64,000 nucleotides of DNA from Glutamicibacter sp. JC586 (GCF_009805585.1 NZ_VHIN01000022.1:248001-312000); one strand, 5' to 3'; shown: positions 48,713-58,488, counted from the first letter of the stretch. Translations and numbers: made by a program. Notes: a model not told the origin generated them from the letters alone.

Positions 48713-49327
48713 CTAGTTCATTATTAGAGCTAAACCTTGATGGGCATAGTGAATGACTACGCCAACCGCCACACCGCCGCACACCTGTGTGGCGGTGTGC
48801 TGGTAACTACGAATCCGTGACCACGAGAGTATCGCGATGAACAGTAGTACCACCGGTATGAGCTCGACTTGATGACCCACGGCTTGCAAGATGACGTAAC
48901 TACCTACGGCCAGGTGCACGGAGACCTTCCACCACAGGTTGATCACTGCCACCGTGGCCAGACCCAACAAGATGCACAGGACTTCGCGGAAAATTCCGAC
49001 GCCCGAATTCATGAGCCACAGGACGAGTAGTCCGAGCACAATCATCGACGCGGTCATCGCATAAATTCGATGGCGCTGGGCACGTACCGTCACGTGCATG
49101 TCGGTGACCTTGCCACGGATATTGGCGACCGCCAGAATCATCCACGGAATGATGGTGGTGAACATCCCTGCCACCAGCGCTTCGATCCAGCTGATTGAGG
49201 CGTCTCGTACCGGTGAAAGCAACAGCAACAAGGTGGCCAGAACGATTGGTGAGAGCACGTGCGAAGTGATCAACGCGATCTTGCGTACTGGATCCGCCGT
49301 GCTGGTCGAGGAATCTAACGGTGTCAC
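48713..49327 (-). CDS. Polytopic membrane protein, PAP2-superfamily-like
   Basis: A 204-residue protein with six predicted transmembrane helices. The end block SWSRIRSYQHTATQVCGGVAVGVV resembles the third motif of PAP2 phosphatases (SR-x5-H-x3-Q), and NLWWKVSVHLAVGSYV may stand for the His-containing second motif. The full K-x6-RP motif is replaced by VRAQRHRIYA, so activity is uncertain. Similar actinobacterial proteins are annotated as phosphatidic acid phosphatases. The GTG start lies 3 nt after the SRPBCC gene, so they form an operon. Confidence 0.7.
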   Translation of the reverse strand: MTPLDSSTSTADPVRKIALITSHVLSPIVLATLLLLLSPVRDASISWIEALVAGMFTTIIPWMILAVANIRGKVTDMHVTVRAQRHRIYAMTASMIVLGLLVLWLMNSGVGIFREVLCILLGLATVAVINLWWKVSVHLAVGSYVILQAVGHQVELIPVVLLFIAILSWSRIRSYQHTATQVCGGVAVGVVIHYAHQGLALIMN

Positions 49328-49330
49328 TAG

Positions 49331-49780
49331 TTACTGCCCGTCCTTGACCAGGTAGGCGTTACGAACCCGAATCAGTTTGGGCATATACCAAGAAAGCACC
49401 AGCCGTTCGGCTAACCATCCCAGTGGCCCCAGCGGAGCTTCAAAGTGGATCTTATCCACCATGACCGTGCCTTGAGCCGTCTCAAAGAAAATATGCTCGT
49501 GTCGAAACTTCTTGAACGGGCCACGCACCTGTTGGTCGGTAAATTGACGCGGTGCACTAAGCTCCACAATTTCTGAGGTCATCCGAAACGGAATCCCGAA
49601 GTGTGTGGCCTTCCACGTCACTTGCTCGCCAAGACCGATCTGACCGCTGGTGACACCTGCGATGGCCTGCTCGCCGGAGTCCACCATGGAACCGGTATGT
49701 GCATCGATACTCAGTGACTTTTCGAATAACTCCTGAGCTGATATATCGGTGGTGGTGAGGCATTCAAAATATACGGCCAT
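49331..49780 (-). CDS. SRPBCC family protein
   Basis: A 149-residue START-like hydrophobic-ligand-binding fold. It opens with the strand MAVYFECLTTTDISAQELFEKSL, has central strands VTWKATHFGIPFRMTSEIVEL and FFETAQGTVMVDKIHFEAP, and ends with a long helix. Relatives bind lipids or polyketides; no ligand can be assigned. It is the first gene of the pair with the PAP2-like membrane protein, which hints at membrane-lipid work. Confidence 0.85.
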   Translation of the reverse strand: MAVYFECLTTTDISAQELFEKSLSIDAHTGSMVDSGEQAIAGVTSGQIGLGEQVTWKATHFGIPFRMTSEIVELSAPRQFTDQQVRGPFKKFRHEHIFFETAQGTVMVDKIHFEAPLGPLGWLAERLVLSWYMPKLIRVRNAYLVKDGQ

Positions 49781-49820
49781 GTGTTTCAGTCTGTCACAGC
49801 CCCCAGCCGGAGCACTGATT

Positions 49821-50627
49821 CTAGTCTAGGTGCAACTGCATGTTGGACAGTCCGGCTGCTGCATCGTCATAGTAGTCCCGCAGTTTGAGGCCAGTAGCCG
49901 CCGCTTCATCAAGAACCACAACAGCATCGGGGTGTAGCTGTAAAACCGAGCCAGGGCAGGAAGCAGAGAGCGGACCTTCAACGGCGGCCGCAATTGCTTC
50001 AGCCTTGCCAGCTCCGGTAGCCACCAATACCAGTCGTCCAGCCTCAAGAATGGTCCCCAACCCCTGCGTGACGCAATGGGTAGGAACTCGTTCCAAACCC
50101 TCAAAGAATCGAGCGTTATCCTGGCGCGTTTTGGCGGCCAAACGTTTGATGCGGGTACGTGAGCGCAGGGCGGATCCGGGTTCATTAAAACCCAGATGCC
50201 CATTGGCTCCGATACCAAGAATTTGAACCTGAATTCCACCGGCCGCGGCGATGGCCTGATCGTAATTTGCGGCGGCCGCCTCAATTTCTTCGATAGTCTC
50301 GCCCAGACCTTGGGGTGTGAACAGAAAGTGTTCCGGAAGGCCGATGACATTGCAGACTTCACTAATTAGTGTCTGGCGGTAGGACTGCGGATGCGTTGCC
50401 CGGATGCCGATGTACTCGTCCAAGGCAAATCCGCGGGCCGCAGAAAAGTCTGCCTTTCCTTCTCGCACTGCCTGAGCCAGCTCGCGGTACAGCCCTAGGG
50501 GAGAGGAGCCGGTGGCTAGGCCTAGCACCGGTGTGTTGCCAGAACCGTGGGCCGTGAGCCCAGCCAATACGTTCTCGGCAGCGATCTTTGCCACCTGGGA
50601 TGCTGAGTTACCAATGAGCACTCGCAT
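49821..50627 (-). CDS. nagB: Glucosamine-6-phosphate deaminase
   Basis: Converts glucosamine-6-phosphate to fructose-6-phosphate and ammonia in amino-sugar use. A 268-residue protein with LGLATGSSPLGLYRELAQAV, catalytic Asp/Glu segment FALDEYIGI, and GIGANGHLGFNEP containing the ring-opening histidine. It lies 41 nt downstream of a ROK-family regulator on the same strand, which probably controls it. nagA and a PTS or transporter are not in the window. Confidence 0.95.
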   Translation of the reverse strand: MRVLIGNSASQVAKIAAENVLAGLTAHGSGNTPVLGLATGSSPLGLYRELAQAVREGKADFSAARGFALDEYIGIRATHPQSYRQTLISEVCNVIGLPEHFLFTPQGLGETIEEIEAAAANYDQAIAAAGGIQVQILGIGANGHLGFNEPGSALRSRTRIKRLAAKTRQDNARFFEGLERVPTHCVTQGLGTILEAGRLVLVATGAGKAEAIAAAVEGPLSASCPGSVLQLHPDAVVVLDEAAATGLKLRDYYDDAAAGLSNMQLHLD

Positions 50628-50668
50628 GGTGAATTTCCGCTCTGTTGATGGTGATTAGTGGATGCTAG

Positions 50669-51814
50669 TTAGGAGATGCCAAGTTCGTGAAAAAGGACGT
50701 TAACTACCGCTCCGCGGAGCACCAAATGTTCAGGCTCCTGGCTGATATTCAGCTGGAAATCATCGGCTCGGGCAGTGCGCGAACGTTCCTTGAGCGCTGC
50801 CAGTAACCAGTTAGCCAGTGCAGCGTTAACGACGTCTTGAGGTCCGGTGAAAATAAGATTGCGAATATCAAGGACCGAGATCAGCGGTGCTACCGCGCTG
50901 GCTAACGACGCGCCAACTAGTTGCCCCACCTCGTCGCTCGATTCCCCGGATTCGAGGGCCCGCTTAATGGCCGGGATACAAGCGTAGGCTTCCAAACAAC
51001 CTTGCTCGCCGCAACTGCATCTCTGGGTGGATGAAGGGTCAACCTTGACGTGGCCGAGCTCGCCGGCGGAAAACTGTGCACCGCGTACAAGGGTGTTGTG
51101 GGTGATCACGCCGCAGCCCACGCCTCTCCCGAGACGCAATAACAGCATATGTTCACTTCCGGATCCGAAGGTGTGCTCGGCGAGGATCGCGCAGTCCGCA
51201 TCGTTCAGTACGTGGGTGTTGAGGCCCGTGGCCTGTTCAATGGTGCCGCGCAAATCGTAATTGACCCAGCCAAATTTTTCGGCCGAACGTACTTCTCCCT
51301 TGTCGGTCACGATGCCTGGTGTTCCAATGCCGATCCCCAAGACCGGAAGGTCACAGTGGCTCAGGGCCTGGCCGATGAGCTCAAGTACTTGTGCGGTGGC
51401 TTGCTCCCCGGTGGCGGTTTCGTGGCTTTCAGGCAAAGCGAAACTGTGCAGAATCTTGCCATTCAGGTCCATAATGGCTGCGGTGAATGGGAGCACCGAG
51501 GAGAGATCCACGCTAATGATCCGCAGCCCCGAACGGTTCAGATCAACTAAGGTTGCCGGTTTGCCCGGTCGCTTACCTTCTTGCTGGCCGGTTTCGACCA
51601 CATGGCCACGGGTGAGGAGTTCTGCCACGAGCTCTGAGATGGTTACCCGGGTCAGCCCGGTGACGCGCGAGAGCTCGGCTCGGGTGTGTGCTCCATGTTC
51701 CAGCAAGATCTGCAACACCAGCGCCAGGTTATTTTCTCTGCCGTCGGAGGGCAACAGGGCGCCACCATGTCGCAACATGGTCGGATTGTGGCGCGGCTTA
51801 GCGTTGGAACTCAT
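50669..51814 (-). CDS. ROK family transcriptional regulator
   Basis: A 381-residue NagC/XylR-type protein. The N-terminal winged helix is LALVLQILLEHGAHTRAELSRVTGLTRVTISELVAELL, and the sugar-kinase-like domain follows with the zinc motif CSCGEQGCLEAYA. The ATP motif (LSVDLSSVL...) departs from D-x-G-x-T of true kinases, as expected for repressors. It probably responds to GlcNAc- or glucosamine-6-phosphate and controls nagB downstream. I chose ATG 51814; the frame is open 31 codons further, but that would run through the likely operator at 51819-51839. Confidence 0.9.
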   Translation of the reverse strand: MSSNAKPRHNPTMLRHGGALLPSDGRENNLALVLQILLEHGAHTRAELSRVTGLTRVTISELVAELLTRGHVVETGQQEGKRPGKPATLVDLNRSGLRIISVDLSSVLPFTAAIMDLNGKILHSFALPESHETATGEQATAQVLELIGQALSHCDLPVLGIGIGTPGIVTDKGEVRSAEKFGWVNYDLRGTIEQATGLNTHVLNDADCAILAEHTFGSGSEHMLLLRLGRGVGCGVITHNTLVRGAQFSAGELGHVKVDPSSTQRCSCGEQGCLEAYACIPAIKRALESGESSDEVGQLVGASLASAVAPLISVLDIRNLIFTGPQDVVNAALANWLLAALKERSRTARADDFQLNISQEPEHLVLRGAVVNVLFHELGIS

Positions 51815-51818
51815 GAGG

Positions 51819-51839
51819 TTAGTTAACTCTATTAACAAA
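51819..51839. promoter_or_regulatory. Putative ROK operator (autoregulatory)
   Basis: TTAGTTAA and TTAACAAA flank five bases (CTCTA), giving a 21-bp dyad with one mismatched pair. It lies 5 nt upstream of the ROK start codon and in the gap shared with the divergent GNAT gene. The TTAGTTAA/TTAACTAA shape is characteristic of XylR/NagC-type ROK operators. Confidence 0.6.
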
Positions 51840-51889
51840 CCTTGGCGCAAGGGGGTAGACCTAGGAATTTGTGCCACACTTGAACCATC

Positions 51890-52426
51890 ATGAATCAGCC
51901 CGCACACTTCACCGCCACTTGCGGTCAGCTACTCATAGAACTGGCAACGGTGCAGGACTACCAGCGCGTAGGAGAACTCACCGCGCAGTCCTACTTCGCG
52001 GCCGGGCACTTTGATAGTCCAGATCATCAGTATCTGAAGTTTGTGCAGAAAGTGGCGGCGCGAGCTAAGGACACTGAAATCTATGTTGTGCGACGCCACG
52101 GCGAAATTCTCGGTTCCATGACCCTCATCCAGCACGGCAGCAGCTATGCCGACATTGCCCTGCCCGGCGAACTAGAAATCCGCATGCTCAGCGTTGACCC
52201 AAAGGCTCAACGCAGTGGCATCGGAAAAGCCATGGTTCAGGCCAGCATTGACCGCGCTCGCCGAGAATCGGGGCTCACCGCGGTCAGCCTGACCACGGGT
52301 GAGAGCTGGCATTCGGCGCGGGCCCTTTATGAATCGATGGGTTTCATCCACCAGTCACAGCGTGACTGGCTGGTGCCGGGGACCGAGATCCAACTTGTGG
52401 TCTATCGGTACGACCTCGAACAGTAG
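51890..52426 (+). CDS. GNAT family N-acetyltransferase
   Basis: A 178-residue acetyltransferase. The core is clear: LEIRMLSVDPKAQRSGIGKAMVQASI (acetyl-CoA loop Q-R-S-G-I-G) and ESWHSARALYESMGF near the end. The acceptor is unknown. A CACACT -10-like box ends about 10 nt before the ATG with no ribosome binding site, which suggests a leaderless mRNA. It is divergent from the ROK regulator and may share its operator, though a link to amino-sugar metabolism is only positional. Confidence 0.87.
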   Translation: MNQPAHFTATCGQLLIELATVQDYQRVGELTAQSYFAAGHFDSPDHQYLKFVQKVAARAKDTEIYVVRRHGEILGSMTLIQHGSSYADIALPGELEIRMLSVDPKAQRSGIGKAMVQASIDRARRESGLTAVSLTTGESWHSARALYESMGFIHQSQRDWLVPGTEIQLVVYRYDLEQ

Positions 52427-52477
52427 GCTCAAGCTAAACATTGGGAACCTACAGGTGAGCATGAATAGAATGACTCC

Positions 52478-54391
52478 ATGAGTGCTCTTCGTCGTAGTGT
52501 TGCCACCCTGTCTGTTACCGCCCTGGCCCTAGCCTCGCTGAGTGCTTGTAGCGCCAAAACACCGGATCCGGCACCGTCGGTCGATGCCTTGGTGTCGGCT
52601 ATTAACTCCGGAGACTTCAGTGGCGTACAGTTCGCCAGCTCGGACGCAGATGCCGCGGCCAAGGAACAAAAGACCGCTTTTGGTTCCATGGGCGAAATTA
52701 AACACAACAGCACAGTGACTACCGTGGCTCAGGACGAGGAAGAAACTGACGGCGTGAAAACCGCGACGGCAGATATCACCACCGTGTGGGACGTTGATGA
52801 CACCGACAAAGACCTGAGCTACACCACCAAGGCAGTCTGGGAATTCGATAAAGATGCCGATTCGTGGAAGCTACGTTTTGACCCAACGATTCTGGCCCCC
52901 GATCTGCAAACCGGCGACTACCTCAAATCCAGTGTCGAGGTGGCCGACCGCGGCAGCATCACCGCGGGAGACGGCTCGGATATTGTCACCAACCGGCCGG
53001 TAATTCGGGTTGGTCTGGATAAGACCCGCACGGAGCAGGCAAACTGGAAAGCCTCGGCGACCAAACTGGCCAAGCTGGTGGATATCGATGAAGACCAGTA
53101 CGTCAAAACGGTGATGGCCGCGGGGGAGAAAGCCTGGGTCCCAGCCATTGTGCTGCGCGATGATTCCACCCGCGAGGTCACCGATGCTCAAATCACCGCC
53201 ATCGACGGGGCAACCTTCACCAACGATGAAATTCCGTTGGCCCCCACCCGCGAATTCGCCCGTCCGCTGCTGGGTTCAGTGGGTGAAGCCACCGCGGAAA
53301 TCATCAAGAAGTCCGACGGAAAGATCAAGAGCGGCGACCAAGTTGGAACTTCCGGACTGCAATCTGCCTACAACGGCACCCTCTCGGGCACCGATGGATT
53401 GAGCATCTCGCGCTACAACAAAGACGACGAAGCGCAAGATCAGCTCTTCAGCTCTAAGCCTGTCGCGGGCAAGGACGTAGAAACCACCTTGGATGTGGAT
53501 CTGCAGAAGGCTGCCGATAAGCTGCTGGCCGATGCCGACGCAAATTCGGGCATTGTTGCCATCCGCCCCTCCGATGGAAGCGTTTTGGCTGCCGCATCCG
53601 GCCCTGTGAGTTCCGGACTAAACACCGCATTGCAAGGTTCCTACGCGCCTGGTTCATCTTTTAAGGTCATCAGTGCACTGGCCATGGTTCGTGATGGGGC
53701 CACCGCCGACACCAAGGTCAAATGCACCGAGACAACCACGATCGACGGCAAGTCTTTTAAGAACTACGACCACTATCCCGCCTCCAAGCTGGGAACCATC
53801 CCACTCTCTGAAGCGATCGCCCAATCCTGCAATACCGTGTTCATCAATGAAGGCTCCACAATTGGCGCCAAAAAGTTAAACGAAGCTGCCGCAGCCTTGG
53901 GGCTGACCGGCGAAGACGGCACCGGGACCGGGGCCATTCTAGGCTCCGTGCCCGATGATTCCGAAGGCACCACCCAGGCCGCCAACATGATCGGCCAGGG
54001 CGTTGTGGAAGCCTCGCCGCTGGGCATGGCCACCGTTGTCGCCTCCATTCAGGCCAAAAAAACGGTGCAGCCAAAGCTGGTGACTTCCCCGGCGCCTAAG
54101 GAAGTGGCCAAGCCTGCCTCCAGCCTCACCGAGGATGAAGCAACCCAGCTGGCCGACATGATGGCTGAAGTGATCGACCACGGCACCCTAGAGGACCTTA
54201 ACTCCCTAAGCGGAGCGAAGATCATCGGTAAGAGTGGCACCGCCGAGTACGACAGTGAGCACAATGCCCACGCGTGGGCCATCGTTGCCCAGGGTGACCT
54301 AGCTATTGCAGCCTTTGTGGCCGAAGGCAACGGTGGCGCACAGACCGCAGGCCCACTGGCCAAGGCCATGCTTGAGGCCGGTGTGAAATAG
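52478..54391 (+). CDS. Penicillin-binding protein, MecA/PBP2-type transpeptidase lipoprotein
   Basis: A 637-residue class B penicillin-binding protein that cross-links peptidoglycan. It has a lipoprotein signal with lipobox LSAC (about residues 21-24). An NTF2-like MecA_N domain (about 30-150) and a dimerisation domain follow. The transpeptidase domain has SSFK with the nucleophile near residue 393, S-x-N as SCN near 449, and KSGTAE near 585. A lipid anchor rather than a transmembrane helix is common in Gram-positive MecA-like PBPs of actinobacteria. Its natural beta-lactam affinity cannot be judged. Confidence 0.93.
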   Translation: MSALRRSVATLSVTALALASLSACSAKTPDPAPSVDALVSAINSGDFSGVQFASSDADAAAKEQKTAFGSMGEIKHNSTVTTVAQDEEETDGVKTATADITTVWDVDDTDKDLSYTTKAVWEFDKDADSWKLRFDPTILAPDLQTGDYLKSSVEVADRGSITAGDGSDIVTNRPVIRVGLDKTRTEQANWKASATKLAKLVDIDEDQYVKTVMAAGEKAWVPAIVLRDDSTREVTDAQITAIDGATFTNDEIPLAPTREFARPLLGSVGEATAEIIKKSDGKIKSGDQVGTSGLQSAYNGTLSGTDGLSISRYNKDDEAQDQLFSSKPVAGKDVETTLDVDLQKAADKLLADADANSGIVAIRPSDGSVLAAASGPVSSGLNTALQGSYAPGSSFKVISALAMVRDGATADTKVKCTETTTIDGKSFKNYDHYPASKLGTIPLSEAIAQSCNTVFINEGSTIGAKKLNEAAAALGLTGEDGTGTGAILGSVPDDSEGTTQAANMIGQGVVEASPLGMATVVASIQAKKTVQPKLVTSPAPKEVAKPASSLTEDEATQLADMMAEVIDHGTLEDLNSLSGAKIIGKSGTAEYDSEHNAHAWAIVAQGDLAIAAFVAEGNGGAQTAGPLAKAMLEAGVK

Positions 54392-54433
54392 TTATGGCTT
54401 GTGCCTCAATGACACAATTGACAGACTAAGCTC

Positions 54434-54985
54434 ATGGGAATTGTCTACAACACCAGTATGTCGCCAACCAAAAACGAGTTGGTCTCCGCTTGGTTGCCCA
54501 AGCAGAAGTTCTATACCGGCAATGGCACCCCAAAGCTTGAGCATATCGGTGGGTTCCGCCTCGAAGACCCGCGCGGTGAGGTCGGAGTGGAATTGCGCAT
54601 GTACGCGGACCATTCCGACACCTCCGATGTGGTCTACCATGTGCCGCTAACTTATCGTGATGCGCCGCTGCCCGGCGCCCAAAAGTATCTGCTCGGCACC
54701 AGCGAGCATGCCATTTTAGGCAAGCGATACATTTACGATGCCGAGGGTGATCCTCTCTTCACCGCCCAAGCCCGCGCTCTGCTGGCCGGTAACAGCACAC
54801 CGCAACATCACAGTGAGTCTTTCACCGACGATCCACGGATCATCGTTCACGGCCAAACAGCTGGTAAAGATGCTCTGATTATCCGCAAACCGGTCTCCGG
54901 TGCGCCCACGGCAGATGGCATCATTGGCTACTGGGAGAACGCGCTGGGACAAGAACTGCGTGGATTGGTATTGCGCACAGCATAA
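54434..54985 (+). CDS. Stand-alone maltokinase N-terminal cap-like protein
   Basis: A 183-residue protein beginning MGIVYNTSMSPTKNELVSAWLPKQ, which fits the N-terminal cap subdomain of maltokinase and its relatives (CG0192-like family). Other signature segments are VYHVPLTYRDAPLPGA and LGTSEHAILGKRYIYDAEGDP. The kinase domain that normally follows is absent: the gene stops after the cap, and the next gene is gatC. Such solo cap proteins occur in actinobacteria; function unknown. It may use the same promoter region as gatC. Confidence 0.85.
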   Translation: MGIVYNTSMSPTKNELVSAWLPKQKFYTGNGTPKLEHIGGFRLEDPRGEVGVELRMYADHSDTSDVVYHVPLTYRDAPLPGAQKYLLGTSEHAILGKRYIYDAEGDPLFTAQARALLAGNSTPQHHSESFTDDPRIIVHGQTAGKDALIIRKPVSGAPTADGIIGYWENALGQELRGLVLRTA

Positions 54986-55069
54986 GTAATGGGCCGTATA
55001 TCGGCTTTTTGGGTGGCGTGCACGGGATAGACTTATCTATGAAATCCAATCGCCATTCTAGGGAGATAT

Positions 55070-55366
55070 ATGTCTGCCATCAGCCGTGAGGACGTTGTGC
55101 ACTTGGCACACCTTGCCCACATCGAGATGAGCGACGCAGAGCTGGACAAAATGACCGGTGAACTCGACGCTATCGTCGGTGCCATCGCCTCTGTCAGCGA
55201 AGTCGCTTCCTCCGACGTTCCAGCCACTAGCCACCCGATCCCGCTGACCAATGTGTTGCGTGAAGATACGGTGGGGCAGACGCTGAGCATTGACGAAGTT
55301 CTGCTCAACGCCCCAGATTCGGACTCGGACCGCTTTAAGGTCCCAGCAATTCTGGACGGTGAATAA
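55070..55366 (+). CDS. gatC: Asp-tRNA(Asn)/Glu-tRNA(Gln) amidotransferase subunit C
   Basis: A 98-residue belt subunit that wraps GatA and GatB. Landmarks are [24 protein letters not shown] at the start, [15 protein letters not shown] and the closing FKVPAIL. GGGAG lies 6-7 nt before the ATG. gatA starts 5 nt after its stop. Confidence 0.96.
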   Translation: MSAISREDVVHLAHLAHIEMSDAELDKMTGELDAIVGAIASVSEVASSDVPATSHPIPLTNVLREDTVGQTLSIDEVLLNAPDSDSDRFKVPAILDGE

Positions 55367-55370
55367 TTTC

Positions 55371-56909
55371 ATGAACGACCTTATTAAACTTTCAGGCACC
55401 GAACTGGCCGCCAAGCTCCGCGCCGGCGAAGTCACCTCGGTTCAGGCCGTTCAGGCTCACCTGGACCGCATCGCAGAAGTTGACGGTGCACTGAACGCCT
55501 TCCTGCACGTGAACGCGGAAGAAGCACTTGCAGTAGCCGCAGAAGTCGACGCTATCCGCGCTGCCGGCGGTGCCGAGGCGCAGGCGCTGCACCCACTAGC
55601 CGGTGTGCCGATCGCCATTAAGGACTTGATCGTCACCAAGGGTCAGCCAACCACCGCAGCATCGAAGATGCTCGAAGGCTGGATGAGCCCGTATGACGCG
55701 ACCGTGATCGAAAAGATCCGAGCAGCCAAGCTGCCAATGCTGGGCAAGACCAACCTGGATGAATTCGCTATGGGTTCCTCCACCGAGCACTCCGCTTACG
55801 GCGTGACTCGCAACCCGTGGAACCTGGATCGCATCCCCGGTGGTTCCGGCGGTGGCTCGGCCGCTGCCGTGGCTTCCTTCGAAGCGCCGTTGGCTCTGGG
55901 CACCGACACCGGTGGCTCCATCCGTCAGCCAGGTGCTGTCACCGGCACCGTGGGCGTGAAGCCAACCTACGGCGCGGTTTCGCGTTACGGTGCGATCGCC
56001 ATGGCCTCCTCGCTTGACCAGATCGGCCCGGTCTCCCGTACCGTGCTGGACTCGGCCTACCTGCAGGAGCTGATTGGCGGGCACGATCCCAAGGATTCCA
56101 CCTCGCTGCCAAAGGACCTTGAAGGCCTCGTTGCAGCCGCTGAAGCTGGTGCCACCGGCGACCTGAAGGGTCTGCGCGTTGGTGTGATCAAGGAACTGAC
56201 CGGCGAAGGCTACCAAGAAGGTGTGCAGGCACGCTTCAATGAATCCCTAGAACTGCTCAAGGCTGCCGGAGCTGAAATCGTCGAGGTTTCCTGCCCGAAC
56301 TTCAAGTACGCGCTGGGCGCTTACTACCTGATCATGCCTTCGGAAGTTTCCTCCAACTTGGCTAAGTTCGACGGTGTCCGTTTCGGCCAGCGCGTGCTTC
56401 CAAAAGAGGGTCCACTGACCATCGAGCGCGTGATGGCTGCTACCCGTGCCGCCGGTTTCGGTGACGAGGTTAAGCGCCGCATCATTCTGGGTACCTACGC
56501 CCTGAGTGCCGGCTACTACGACGCCTACTACGGCTCGGCGCAGAAGGTCCGCACCTTGATCCAGCGCGACTTCGACGCCGCGTTTGAGCAGGCCGACGTG
56601 CTGGTTTCCCCAACCTCACCAACCGTGGCCTTCGAGCTGGGTAAGAACGACAATGACCCGCTAGCCATGTACCTCAACGACGTGGCAACCATTCCGGCGA
56701 ACCTCGCCGGTGTTCCAGGCATTACCGTGCCTGGCGGCCTGTCCGAGGATCTTCCGGTGGGTATCCAGTTCCTGGCTCCGGCCTTCGAGGACGCACGCCT
56801 GTACCGCGCCGGCGCTGCCCTTGAAGCCCTGCTGGAAAAGCAGTGGGGCCACTCGCTGATCTCGCAGGCACCAGCCATTGATTCCGCTTCGATCGCGCAG
56901 GAGGCCTAG
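55371..56909 (+). CDS. gatA: Asp-tRNA(Asn)/Glu-tRNA(Gln) amidotransferase subunit A
   Basis: A 512-residue amidase-signature protein that releases ammonia from glutamine for transamidation. The catalytic triad lies in [12 protein letters not shown] (Lys), the glycine/serine-rich segment [17 protein letters not shown] and [15 protein letters not shown] (cis-Ser and nucleophile Ser). I chose ATG 55371 ([16 protein letters not shown]) as in homologues; the frame is open back to 55290 but overlaps gatC there. gatB follows by 3 nt. Confidence 0.97.
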   Translation: MNDLIKLSGTELAAKLRAGEVTSVQAVQAHLDRIAEVDGALNAFLHVNAEEALAVAAEVDAIRAAGGAEAQALHPLAGVPIAIKDLIVTKGQPTTAASKMLEGWMSPYDATVIEKIRAAKLPMLGKTNLDEFAMGSSTEHSAYGVTRNPWNLDRIPGGSGGGSAAAVASFEAPLALGTDTGGSIRQPGAVTGTVGVKPTYGAVSRYGAIAMASSLDQIGPVSRTVLDSAYLQELIGGHDPKDSTSLPKDLEGLVAAAEAGATGDLKGLRVGVIKELTGEGYQEGVQARFNESLELLKAAGAEIVEVSCPNFKYALGAYYLIMPSEVSSNLAKFDGVRFGQRVLPKEGPLTIERVMAATRAAGFGDEVKRRIILGTYALSAGYYDAYYGSAQKVRTLIQRDFDAAFEQADVLVSPTSPTVAFELGKNDNDPLAMYLNDVATIPANLAGVPGITVPGGLSEDLPVGIQFLAPAFEDARLYRAGAALEALLEKQWGHSLISQAPAIDSASIAQEA

Positions 56910-56912
56910 ATC

Positions 56913-58421
56913 ATGAGCAACTACACCGATGAATTGGTCGATTTCGACGAAGCACTGGATCGCTACGATCCGGTCCTGGGCTTTGAGGTCCACGTTGAGC
57001 TGAACACCAAGACCAAGATGTTCTCCGACGCGCCGAACGCTTTTGGCGACGACCCGAACACCAACGTCACCCCGGTTGACCTGGGACTGCCTGGCGTGCT
57101 GCCGGTGGTCAACAAGACCGCAGTAGAGTACTCCATCCTGATTGGCCTGGCCCTGAACTGCCAGATCGCCGAGAAGTGCGGCTTCGCCCGGAAGAACTAC
57201 TTCTACCCGGACACCCCGAAGAACTTCCAGACCTCCCAGTTTGAAGACCCAATTGCCTACGACGGTTACCTGGACATCGAGCTGGAAGATGGCGAAGTCT
57301 TCCGCGTTGAGATCGAACGCGCCCACATGGAAGAAGACGCCGGCAAGCTGACCCACATGGGTGGCTCTACCGGTCGCATCCAGGGTGCGGACTACTCTCT
57401 GGTGGACTACAACCGCGCAGGTGTTCCACTGGTTGAGATCGTGACCAAGCCAATCACCGGCGCCGGCAAGCGCGCCCCAGAACTGGCCAAGGCCTACGTG
57501 GCCGCAGTGCGTGAAATCGTGAAGAACCTTGGTGTTTCCGATGCCAAGATGGAACGCGGCAACGTACGCTGTGACGCCAACGTTTCGCTGATGCCAAAGG
57601 ACGCTGACAAGTTCGGTACCCGTACCGAAACCAAGAACGTCAACTCCCTGCGCGCAGTGGAGCACGCGGTGCGTTTCGAGATCGAACGCCACGCAGCAGT
57701 ACTGGATTCCGGTGCGAAGATCGTTCAGGAAACCCGCCACTGGCATGAAGACACTCGCACCACTACTTCGGGCCGCCCGAAGTCGGATGCCGATGACTAC
57801 CGCTACTTCCCAGAGCCTGACCTGGTGCCAATCGTCACCACCGTTGAGTGGATCGAAGAGCTACGCGGCCGTCTGCCAGAGCCACCAGCTGAGCGCCGCA
57901 AGCGCCTGAAGGCTGAGTGGAACTACGCGGACAAGGAATTCCGCGACGTGGTCAACGCCGGTGTGCTCGACGAAATCGAGCAGACCGTTGCCGCTGGCGC
58001 CACCGCTGCCGTAGCCCGCAAGTGGTGGATGGGTGAGATCGCTCGTCTGGCCAAGGCTGCGGACAAGGACATCTCGGATCTTGGTGTCACTCCTGCGACC
58101 ATCGTTGAACTGAACTCGCTCATCGAGGGCAAGAAGATCAACGACAAGATCGCCCGTCAGGTTCTTGAGTACGTCATTGACGGCGAAGGCACCCCGAGCG
58201 AAATCGTTGAGAAGCGCAGCCTTGCTGTGGTCAACGACGATGGCGCACTGGGCAAGGCCGTGGATGACGCCATGGCTGCCATGCCTGACGTTGTTGAGAA
58301 GATCAAGGGCGGTAAGATGCAGGCTATCGGTGCGCTGATGGGTCCTGTTATGAAGGCTACCCGCGGACAGGCCGATGCCGGCCGCGTTCGTGAAATCGTG
58401 ATGGAGAAGCTGGGACTCTAG
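56913..58421 (+). CDS. gatB: Asp-tRNA(Asn)/Glu-tRNA(Gln) amidotransferase subunit B
   Basis: A 502-residue subunit that activates the misacylated Glu or Asp with ATP and amidates it. Landmarks are LGFEVHVELNTKTKMF, ARKNYFYPDTPKNFQTSQ, GVPLVEIVTKP and the tail domain that binds tRNA (DKIARQVLEYVIDGEGTPSEIV, AIGALMGPVMKATRGQAD). It is the last gene of gatCAB and is followed by a rho-independent terminator. Together with the tRNA-Gln at 3.6 kb, this suggests the organism makes Gln-tRNA indirectly. Confidence 0.97.
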   Translation: MSNYTDELVDFDEALDRYDPVLGFEVHVELNTKTKMFSDAPNAFGDDPNTNVTPVDLGLPGVLPVVNKTAVEYSILIGLALNCQIAEKCGFARKNYFYPDTPKNFQTSQFEDPIAYDGYLDIELEDGEVFRVEIERAHMEEDAGKLTHMGGSTGRIQGADYSLVDYNRAGVPLVEIVTKPITGAGKRAPELAKAYVAAVREIVKNLGVSDAKMERGNVRCDANVSLMPKDADKFGTRTETKNVNSLRAVEHAVRFEIERHAAVLDSGAKIVQETRHWHEDTRTTTSGRPKSDADDYRYFPEPDLVPIVTTVEWIEELRGRLPEPPAERRKRLKAEWNYADKEFRDVVNAGVLDEIEQTVAAGATAAVARKWWMGEIARLAKAADKDISDLGVTPATIVELNSLIEGKKINDKIARQVLEYVIDGEGTPSEIVEKRSLAVVNDDGALGKAVDDAMAAMPDVVEKIKGGKMQAIGALMGPVMKATRGQADAGRVREIVMEKLGL

Positions 58422-58441
58422 TCCACAGACTCCAAACGCCG

Positions 58442-58488
58442 ACGCCTGCCTCGAACTTCCAATAGTGAAGTCCGAGGCAGGCGTTTTT
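58442..58488 (+). terminator. Rho-independent terminator of gatCAB
   Basis: ACGCCTGCCTCG pairs with CGAGGCAGGCGT, an inner GAACTTC/GAAGT stem narrows the loop, and TTTTT ends it. It starts 20 nt after the gatB stop. Confidence 0.9.

Noticed and set aside
56661-57746. 361-codon open frame antisense to gatA and gatB
   Set aside because: It spans the junction of two well-supported genes on the other strand and has a composition typical of antisense reading.
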